From contig CAYRMN010000038.1 in the NCBI GenBank assembly GCA_964425575.1, positions 1 through 11,161 of the forward strand: a stretch of DNA of 11,161 nucleotides, given 5' to 3'. The notes beneath the pieces were generated by a model, which searched no databases, was not told where the DNA came from, and worked only from the letters and a program-made list of their open reading frames with translations. Source of the DNA: CAYRMN01 sp964425575. GTDB lineage: Bacteria > Patescibacteriota > Patescibacteriia > 2-12-FULL-60-25. The first letter of the stretch is position 1. Each line of letters opens with the position of its first letter. This document shows, in pieces, positions 4,128-9,323 of the stretch. The position numbers and the translations under genes were made by a program.

Positions 4128-4690
4128 CATTTGTCCTTGCGTTTCCGCGAGGGATGGACTATATCATTCCGCCAATGGCGGATGAGGCGCTTCCCGCGTC
4201 GTTGTAGCGACGAAGTACTCCCATATAGGGATAGTCTCTGAACCTTCCCCGTGATCGTAAAACGATGTTACGGGGCTTGGCTGCTGATTGCCGTAATCGT
4301 CCGATTGGCGATCGTAGGTTTCCAGCAATTCACCTCATTTTTCAATCGACGTCACCGCCGAAAGCTGCGTTATGCCCGCGTGGATCTCGCGATGACAGTT
4401 TGCACATATGAGAACGCATTTTTCGATTTCGTTTCTGACTCTTTCCCAGGAACGGGTTAATCCGTCCATAGAAACTCCGAAATCTTTCTTGTTCGGATCT
4501 GGATGATGGAACTCTAGGGCTCCAATGCAGCGACGATATCCACAGAGCTGACATTGACCTCCTTTGTATTCCACGGCCATTTCACGAACCTTCTTACGTC
4601 TCTTTACAACCGCCTTCTTAAGATAATCGGCACGTTGGGCATAGGTACGCTTTGTAGCCATATTCTGGAAGCTACGAGTAAGCGCTGTTC
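4128..4690 (-). mobile_element. Group I intron (IA-like) in the tRNA-Asn anticodon, 563 nt
   Basis: It is inserted between tRNA nucleotides 35 and 36. The last exon base is U and the last intron base is G, both group I hallmarks. Core on the minus strand: P element AATTGCTGGAAACC (4330-4317), Q AATCAGCAGCCAAGCC (4289-4274), R GGTTCAGAGACTATCCC (4244-4228) and S ATGATATAGTCC (4167-4156). P7 pairs GACTAT (4236-4231) with ATAGTC (4162-4157). P3 pairs ATGAGG (4338-4333) with CCTCAT (4187-4182). P6 is CCCCGT/ACGGGG (4247-4275) with P6a inside. P7.1 (4220-4230) and P7.2 (4197-4212) lie between P7 and P3', a feature of subgroup IA. P8 is 4168-4182; a GAAA-loop hairpin (4139-4148) belongs to P9. P1 probably pairs exon CUGU with GUAG (4675-4672). 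An HNH gene fills the P1-P3 interval. The intron should self-splice with guanosine. Confidence 0.93.
4335..4661 (-). CDS. Intron-encoded HNH homing endonuclease
   Basis: The gene encodes 108 aa starting MATKRTYAQRADYLKK. The N-terminal 30 residues are strongly basic, suited to DNA contact. The HNH/zinc module follows: Cys37-x2-Cys40, Glu50-Phe-His52-His53-Pro, then Cys86-x2-Cys89 with Asn88, His90 and His94 (CANCHREIHAG). Free-standing and intron-encoded HNH nucleases of this size nick or cut the intronless target and so spread the intron. All metal-site and catalytic residues appear present, so it may be active. It starts 29 nt after the 5' splice site with no clear Shine-Dalgarno sequence. 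Its TGA stop (4337-4335) lies within the 5' strand of P3. Alternative starts are unlikely, since the basic N-terminus fits. The expected target is the anticodon-loop region of an intronless tRNA-Asn gene. Confidence 0.88.
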   Translation of the reverse strand: MATKRTYAQRADYLKKAVVKRRKKVREMAVEYKGGQCQLCGYRRCIGALEFHHPDPNKKDFGVSMDGLTRSWERVRNEIEKCVLICANCHREIHAGITQLSAVTSIEK

Positions 4691-4729
4691 ACAGTCCCCT
4701 GCTCTACCGCTGAGCTACCTCGGAAGAGT

Positions 4730-4752
4730 GCCTTCTTTTTATAGAGGAAGGC
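4730..4752 (-). other. Leader hairpin upstream of tRNA-Asn
   Basis: GCCTTC and GAAGGC form a 6-bp stem with an A-rich loop in the 5' leader of the tRNA precursor. The stem ends 5 nt before the mature 5' end. There is no T-run after it, so it is not a terminator in this direction; it may help precursor processing. Confidence 0.5.
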
Positions 4753-4758
4753 AGGTCA

Positions 4759-4787
4759 ATGATATAGATTCTGAACCCGACCGTCAA
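4759..4787 (-). promoter_or_regulatory. Sigma70 promoter of tRNA-Asn
   Basis: On the minus strand TTGACG (4787-4782), a 17-bp spacer, then TATCAT (4764-4759). The -35 overlaps the stop codon of the gene upstream. The start of transcription would fall near 4752, at the foot of the leader hairpin. Confidence 0.7.
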
Positions 4788-5578
4788 GATGGTCTTCTTG
4801 CTTGTTTTCGTATTCTCTTTTGAAGTACCTCGTACGCCGGTTTCATGATTTGAGAGGCAATCGTTACTCGTCGCTTCCACTCAGCTGGGGTTGATTGAGC
4901 ATCGCGCCAAGCAGCGACACCGCCTGCTTTTTTTACCTCATCCTGAAAACGATCCGGCGTTTCCCACTCCAAACCTTCGCAGCGCATATATGTGGGAGCA
5001 TACCCGGAACGCTTTAGAAGAAGCGGCCAATGGGCATACAGCTCAAAGAACGTACACGTTCCGTGTTTGAGAATCTTACTCACAGCTCGTCGAGAAACAG
5101 AAAACGCACCAGCCAGATAGTCCTGCTCTTTCGTCTCCTCCATGGCAAGAGAAATTATCTGATTAGCGGTTGGTTCGGTCAAATACAACGGCTCGTGATG
5201 AGTGGCATGCGCACGCACCGTGCGACCGAGCACGAGATACGCATGCCTGGCTGCTTTTCCAATCACTTTTTTGAGCTCAGCCGGATAGGTATGAATCCAG
5301 TGGATGATACGATCAAAATCGGCATACAGGATCGTATCTGCACCGGCTGCATATGCACTCGCCAAGGAGAGATAATATCCATTAAAAATTCCTTGCTTCT
5401 TTGGGAGGAGCACTCGAATCCCCGCCTTCCTCAATTGCGCGATCAAGTCTTTATTCGTATCACGGGTTGCCACAATGACGATCTCATCGAACAGCTCAGT
5501 CAGTTCAACCAGATGCGCATCACACAACCACCGTAAACCGCCTTGTTGGTCCAAAAGCGTTGAGGCGAGGATGTGCAT
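4784..5578 (-). CDS. Glycosyltransferase-like protein (GT-A-type fold, unassigned)
   Basis: The gene encodes 264 aa from the ATG at 5578, just after the rpoD TAG (one base between), which implies cotranscription and translational coupling; a TTG four codons earlier is possible but overlaps rpoD. The protein begins MHILASTLLDQQGGLRWL and has a beta-alpha Rossmann-like start (EIVIVATRDTN, residues 32-42; GIRVLLPKK, about 53-61), then a region around 70-90 ending in ILYADFDR, which places Asp-x-Asp where a GT-A glycosyltransferase binds metal and nucleotide sugar. Further on are LGRTVRAHATHHEPLYLTEP and a basic C-terminal tail. No membrane segment is seen. Function is inferred from the fold pattern only; donor and acceptor are unknown. 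Its last codons contain the -35 of the tRNA promoter. Confidence 0.6.
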   Translation of the reverse strand: MHILASTLLDQQGGLRWLCDAHLVELTELFDEIVIVATRDTNKDLIAQLRKAGIRVLLPKKQGIFNGYYLSLASAYAAGADTILYADFDRIIHWIHTYPAELKKVIGKAARHAYLVLGRTVRAHATHHEPLYLTEPTANQIISLAMEETKEQDYLAGAFSVSRRAVSKILKHGTCTFFELYAHWPLLLKRSGYAPTYMRCEGLEWETPDRFQDEVKKAGGVAAWRDAQSTPAEWKRRVTIASQIMKPAYEVLQKRIRKQARRPS

Positions 5579-5579
5579 G

Positions 5580-6821
5580 CTAGTAATCAATCAATCTCTT
5601 CACGAGTGGATGCTGCTGAATTTTCTCCATGGCTTTTGCTTCGATCTGACGAATACGTTCGCGCGTCACATCAAACTCTTTACCGACTTCTTCTAATGTG
5701 TGCGACACGCCGTCGACAAGACCAAAGCGCATTTCCAAGATCTTTTGTTCACGCGGGGAAAGATCTTTGATGATCTCTGCGACGTAGTCCTTCAACAGCT
5801 GCAACGCAGCGGCACGATCAGGCGTGACATTTTTGACATCTTCAATGAAGTCTTCCAGTGTCGAGTCTTCATCGTCTTCGCCAACAGACGTTTCAAGCGA
5901 AACCGTATCCTGGGAGATCTTGATGATGTGGCGAACCTTCTCAACATCCTCACCCATTTCGGCTGCAATTTCTTCAGGTAACGGCTCGCGTCCAAGATCT
6001 TGAATCAATTGGCGCTCAATCTGTTGAAACTTGTTAATTGTTTCAACCATGTGAACCGGAATACGAATGGTACGACTTTGATCGGCTAAAGCGCGAGTAA
6101 TTGCCTGACGAATCCACCAGGTGGCATAGGTCGAAAACTTGTACCCCTTGCGATACTCAAACTTTTTCACCGCTCGAAACAGGCCGATATTGCCTTCTTG
6201 GATAAGGTCGAGCAGCGAGAGTGACTTTCCGATAAATTTCTTTGCAATGGAAACCACAAGACGAAGGTTCGCTTCAATCAAGCGCTTCTCAGCTTCCTTA
6301 TCTCCCTTTTCCTTACGCTTTGCCAGCGCCACCTCTTCTTCAGCCGTCAACAGCGGGATCTTACCAATCTCGCGCAAATACATCTGAATCGAATCAGCGG
6401 TCAAATCAAACGGATCCACCTTCCCGCGCTTATCGTCATTGCTATGCAGCGTGTGCATAATCTCTTGACGATCTTTCCCACGGCCTAAAATTCCCTCTTT
6501 CAATTCAACAACCCCCACCCCCGCAGCATCCAACCGATCAATAAAATCTTCGTAGGTGGTAATGTAATCTTCAATTTCTGAAAACGCGTACAGAACCTCA
6601 TTCTCAGTCAAAAATCCGCGCGTGCGAGCCTTTTCAAACAGTCTATCCAATGCCTCCTGTGAGGGAGGTTCTGCGCGAACATACACCGAACGAAGCGCAG
6701 GTTTTTGAGCCGCTTTCGGTTTACTCTGTTGTTTACTCTTTTTTGGAAATATCTTTTTCGCAGGCTGACGTGCAGCATGTGCGGCGGGTCGATGCTTTTT
6801 TGGCTTCACATTCTTGGGCAT
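5580..6821 (-). CDS. rpoD: Primary sigma factor, RpoD/SigA
   Basis: The protein has 413 aa. It directs RNA polymerase to -35/-10 promoters, the kind found at 1142, 3100 and 4759 in this window. The N-terminus (about 1-45) is a Lys/Pro/Ala-rich tail, followed by a helical region 1.1-like part (about 60-120). Region 1.2 has DSIQMYLREIGKIPLLTAEE. Region 2 has EANLRLVVSIAKKF, LLDLIQEGNIGLFRAVKKFE and the -10 reading block KGYKFSTYATWWIRQAITRA. Region 3 starts at RTIRIPVHMVETINK. Region 4 has LSPREQKILEMRFGL and the -35 helix-turn-helix THTLEEVG..FDVTRERIRQIEAKA, ending KRLIDY. Length is short for an RpoD because the non-conserved insert is missing, as in SigA. It lies downstream of dnaG, a common arrangement, after a structured 198-nt gap. 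A GGGAC about 5 nt before the ATG may be a weak ribosome-binding site. Confidence 0.97.
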   Translation of the reverse strand: MPKNVKPKKHRPAAHAARQPAKKIFPKKSKQQSKPKAAQKPALRSVYVRAEPPSQEALDRLFEKARTRGFLTENEVLYAFSEIEDYITTYEDFIDRLDAAGVGVVELKEGILGRGKDRQEIMHTLHSNDDKRGKVDPFDLTADSIQMYLREIGKIPLLTAEEEVALAKRKEKGDKEAEKRLIEANLRLVVSIAKKFIGKSLSLLDLIQEGNIGLFRAVKKFEYRKGYKFSTYATWWIRQAITRALADQSRTIRIPVHMVETINKFQQIERQLIQDLGREPLPEEIAAEMGEDVEKVRHIIKISQDTVSLETSVGEDDEDSTLEDFIEDVKNVTPDRAAALQLLKDYVAEIIKDLSPREQKILEMRFGLVDGVSHTLEEVGKEFDVTRERIRQIEAKAMEKIQQHPLVKRLIDY

Positions 6822-7019
6822 ACCATGAGCGTCCCAAAACGGCAGGTTCCTCTAGAACCCGTCCTATTTGGCGATCTTCAGGCGCTTCGCCCAGAAAAAT
6901 CCTCACCGCTATTCCCATAGCGCCTGCGGTTTTTCTGAGCTCCAGCATCCCGAATCTCATCCAAATGAGACAGGCTCCTAGTCGCCGAAGCGCAGAGGGC
7001 CACCGGAAACGGACGTTGG
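6822..7019 (-). other. Structured leader or small RNA between dnaG and rpoD
   Basis: No gene is supported in these 198 bases. On the minus strand many inverted pairs nest: CGTCC near 7015-7011 with GGACG near the rpoD start; CCTCT with AGAGG; GGCGA with TCGCC; a 10-bp stem (6930-6939 with 6890-6899) that encloses CGCTAT/ATAGCG; a hairpin TCTCAT/ATGAGA (6955-6970); GGTTC/GAACC just before rpoD. The pairs are compatible with one long rod with bulges. It may be the rpoD 5' leader, or a separate small RNA; no promoter is clear. Confidence 0.45.
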
Positions 7020-8699
7020 TTAAGAATTCAATTCATTAAATTGTCCAAGGAGAGTCTGAATACGTTCGTGGTCTCCCACGCGCTCAGCCTCTCGCATGTC
7101 TTGTTCGAGTCGTTGACGCTCTTTCGCACGGAACTCCTCACGAAGACGTGTTGCCGTCTTGATGAGCTCTTGTTCTAGTGCGACAGAGGTCCGATCCTCG
7201 AACTCGCGGTCCGCAAACATCGCGAGATATGAAGAAAGATCATCGGCTGTTCCTTGGGGCAGAGAATACTCTCTTAAAATGTTCGTGGCAAGACTCTTCA
7301 TCTCAGGACGAAGCTGCAGCAACGCGAGCAAGCGCTCCAGTAGCTGATCCTCACGTGTTTTCACGGGAGACAAGGGTTGCGGCGACTCAGCTACCTTCTC
7401 GATCTGAGACGGAGTTTTACCACTGACCCCCCTCATTGCCTCACGCAGTGCCTCCTCTGATACCGCCAAATCCTTGGCTAAACGCGTTACCCAACTGTCT
7501 CGTTCGACCGGATCCAAAATACGCGTGAACTCAGGTAAGAGCTGACGAGCGATCTGTTTTTTTCCTTCTGGCGTATGGGTATCCTGAGCCCGAAATGCAC
7601 GCTGATACATCCAATCAATAATTGATTGCGCGTCATGAATCGCCTGCTGCCATAGCTCTGGATTCTTATTGACGGCCTCATCCGGATCCTTCCCTGCCTC
7701 TGGGGGCAGCGTAATAATCTTGATAGAGAAATCCAAGGCTCGAGCCAGATCAAGACCACGAACGGTTGCCGCGTTACCAGCCGCATCCTGATCAAACGCA
7801 ATGGCGAGATTACGTGTAAAGCGTTTTAACAGCATAAGCTGCTCTTGCGTAAGCGCCGTTCCTGATGAAGCAATCACGTTTCGAATCGACGCCTTGTGAG
7901 AAGATACAACGTCCATGTTCCCTTCTACAATCACGGCCATATCCTGACGCTTAATCTCCCCTTTAGCCTGATCAAGACCGTAGAGCACAAAGCTCTTTTT
8001 ATACAAACTTGTTTCCGGTGTATTCACGTATTTCGCCTCCTGCTTATCCAGGCTGAATGTTCGACCGGTAAACCCAACGATGTTTCCGTGCACATCGCAG
8101 ATGGTAAACATCAGCCGATCGCGAAAACGGTCATATACTCCGCTACCGGATTCTCGTTTTCCAACTAAACCGACCTTGATAAGTTCTTCTTCCGTCACAT
8201 CTTTCGCTTTCATCGCCTCGGTTAGAGCCGACCATGAATGTGGAGCATACCCAATCTTCCACAGGTCACCCGTAAGATGATCAATCCCCCGTTTCATTGC
8301 GTACGCGCGAGCGTGCTCTGCGTCGGGGGAAGATAGCAACATGGAACGAAACCAACGTGATGCCATGTCCTGAACTTCATAGAGTCGCTTCTTTTCCGTC
8401 ATGCGCTCCGCATCAAATGCGGGTAGCGTTACACCTGCTTTTTGAGCTAATAATTCCAATGCTTCACGAAACTCCATCCCTTCCATGCGCATGACAAAGG
8501 CAATCGTGTCCCCTCCTTGATCGCATCCAAAACAATGCCACGACTGACGAGGGCGGTTCGCGTAAAAACTCGGTGTTTTCTCATGATGAAACGGACACAA
8601 CCCCTTAAAACTCCCCGTTCCAGCGGGTTTTAACGGTAAATACTCCTGTATTACATCAACAACATCGAGACGGGATTTGATATCTTCGACAGGATCCAT
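7020..8699 (-). CDS. dnaG: DNA primase, DnaG
   Basis: The protein has 559 aa, near the usual 580-650. It makes RNA primers for Okazaki fragments and leading-strand starts at the replication fork, working with the replicative helicase. The zinc-binding domain has Cys35-Pro-Phe-His38 and Cys56-x2-Cys59 (CPFHHEKTPSF, WHCFGCDQGG). The catalytic core holds the DnaG signature GFTGRT, KYVNTPETSLYKK and LYGLDQAK, and the TOPRIM block VEGNMDVVSSHKASI with the metal-binding AFDQDAAGNAA. VEGNMD has Asn where most DnaG have Tyr or Phe. The C-terminal third, from about residue 430, is a helical, poorly conserved helicase-binding domain. The ATG at 8699 gives the normal start MDPVEDIKSRLDVVDVI. The next gene on the strand is rpoD, 198 bp away. 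Confidence 0.97.
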   Translation of the reverse strand: MDPVEDIKSRLDVVDVIQEYLPLKPAGTGSFKGLCPFHHEKTPSFYANRPRQSWHCFGCDQGGDTIAFVMRMEGMEFREALELLAQKAGVTLPAFDAERMTEKKRLYEVQDMASRWFRSMLLSSPDAEHARAYAMKRGIDHLTGDLWKIGYAPHSWSALTEAMKAKDVTEEELIKVGLVGKRESGSGVYDRFRDRLMFTICDVHGNIVGFTGRTFSLDKQEAKYVNTPETSLYKKSFVLYGLDQAKGEIKRQDMAVIVEGNMDVVSSHKASIRNVIASSGTALTQEQLMLLKRFTRNLAIAFDQDAAGNAATVRGLDLARALDFSIKIITLPPEAGKDPDEAVNKNPELWQQAIHDAQSIIDWMYQRAFRAQDTHTPEGKKQIARQLLPEFTRILDPVERDSWVTRLAKDLAVSEEALREAMRGVSGKTPSQIEKVAESPQPLSPVKTREDQLLERLLALLQLRPEMKSLATNILREYSLPQGTADDLSSYLAMFADREFEDRTSVALEQELIKTATRLREEFRAKERQRLEQDMREAERVGDHERIQTLLGQFNELNS

Positions 8700-8742
8700 A
8701 GAAGAACCTTAAATGAAGGGAACGGAATCGACAACCTCTATC

Positions 8743-8836
8743 GTCGTCCTGAGCGAAGCGAGAGCGTAGTCGAAGGATCTATTAGAAAATTTTCTTTATA
8801 GGTCCCTCGATGTCACTTCGTTTTGCTCGGGACGAC
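8743..8836. repeat. REP-like interspersed inverted repeat upstream of dnaG
   Basis: GTCGTCCTGAGCGAAGCGA at 8743-8761 faces GCTCGGGACGAC at 8825-8836; the arms pair imperfectly through TCGTCC/GGACGA, GAGC/GCTC and further inward (TCGAAGGATC against GGTCCCTCGA). The GAGCGAAGCGAGAGCGTAGTCGAAGG wording is a familiar dispersed intergenic repeat in many bacterial genomes. It lies between the uvrB-side genes and dnaG and could form an RNA stem-loop or attenuate readthrough. Confidence 0.65.
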
Positions 8837-8843
8837 AGAGGAA

Positions 8844-9323
8844 TTATTCCACTTGGATGAATTGATCCGTCGTCGCTAAATTGTCAGCTGAGCCACATAA
8901 AATTCGAGCGATCCATCTTCCGGATTGAATGTTCTTTGGCACCTTCCAGGCCCAATTGTACGCACCAGGACCGATAAATGTCGCTTTTGCATCCTGAACC
9001 GTTTGGGCAAACACCTGCTCGTTGGGTTGATAGAGATCAACTAAACACTTGGCCCACGTATTCGTTGTTATATCAACCATCCAGATTCCTCCCCGCGATG
9101 CGACTCCAGATGTACGTTCGATCTTAATAAACGGATGATCTGTATTCGGCTGTGTTGATTGCGTACTGGATGCGGGTGCTTCAATGGCTGGAATAAAAAT
9201 TGGCGCATACATATCTTTGTAATAGGAACGACCGATCGATATAGCGGCAATCACACAGAGAAGACCAACAAGACTCAAAAAAATACGGTATTGCAACGTA
9301 GACATAGTGTGAGAAGAGATCAT
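8844..9323 (-). CDS. Small membrane-anchored extracytoplasmic protein, unknown
   Basis: The gene encodes 159 aa. Its ATG overlaps the uvrB TGA as ATGA (9323-9320), which supports this start and translational coupling; an ATG six codons further on (MSTLQYR) is also possible. One hydrophobic helix (about residues 13-30, FLSLVGLLCVIAAISIG) serves as an uncleaved signal anchor. A Ser/Thr/Pro/Gln linker follows (48-62), then a beta-rich domain of about 95 aa with GGIWMVDITTNTWAKC, FIGPGAYNWAWKVP and SGRWIARILCG. The domain has an immunoglobulin-like, beta-sandwich look (alternating strands, two Cys at about 93 and 143 that could pair). No enzyme motif is visible. Its function is unknown; its position between uvrB and dnaG is probably operon convenience. 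Confidence 0.75.
   Translation of the reverse strand: MISSHTMSTLQYRIFLSLVGLLCVIAAISIGRSYYKDMYAPIFIPAIEAPASSTQSTQPNTDHPFIKIERTSGVASRGGIWMVDITTNTWAKCLVDLYQPNEQVFAQTVQDAKATFIGPGAYNWAWKVPKNIQSGRWIARILCGSADNLATTDQFIQVE

Larger units (their letters stand above)
4087..4724 (-). tRNA. tRNA-Asn(GUU), split by a group I intron
   Basis: The 5' exon (4724-4691, 34 nt) has acceptor TCCGAGG, D-stem GCTC/GAGC, loop AGCGGTA, anticodon stem GGGGA and loop start CUGU. The 3' exon (4127-4087, 41 nt) has UAA, stem UCCCU, variable loop TGGTC, T-arm GTGGG / TTCGATC / CCCAC, acceptor CCTCGGA, discriminator G and encoded CCA. Joining them gives the loop CUGUUAA, anticodon GUU. U1-A72 and G73 agree with bacterial tRNA-Asn, and all stems pair (27-43 as G-U). 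The exons total 75 nt, a normal tRNA. The gene follows the glycosyltransferase-like gene and has its own promoter (4759-4787), a leader hairpin (4730-4752) and a terminator. Splicing is required for a functional product. Confidence 0.93.

Noticed and set aside
4684..4700. tRNA-His (GUG) read from the unspliced anticodon loop CUGUGAA
   Set aside because: The bases after it cannot form the 3' half of the anticodon stem, the discriminator is G rather than the C of bacterial tRNA-His, and there is no extra G at -1. The spliced form with GUU fits tRNA-Asn in full.
5579..5590. TTG start four codons upstream for the glycosyltransferase-like gene
   Set aside because: It overlaps the rpoD end and uses a rare start, while the ATG at 5578 lies right after the rpoD stop and begins a normal first beta strand.
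6733..6960. 75-aa minus-strand frame across the dnaG-rpoD gap
   Set aside because: It overlaps the start of rpoD in another frame, has no ribosome-binding site, and its sequence follows the hairpin arms of the gap.
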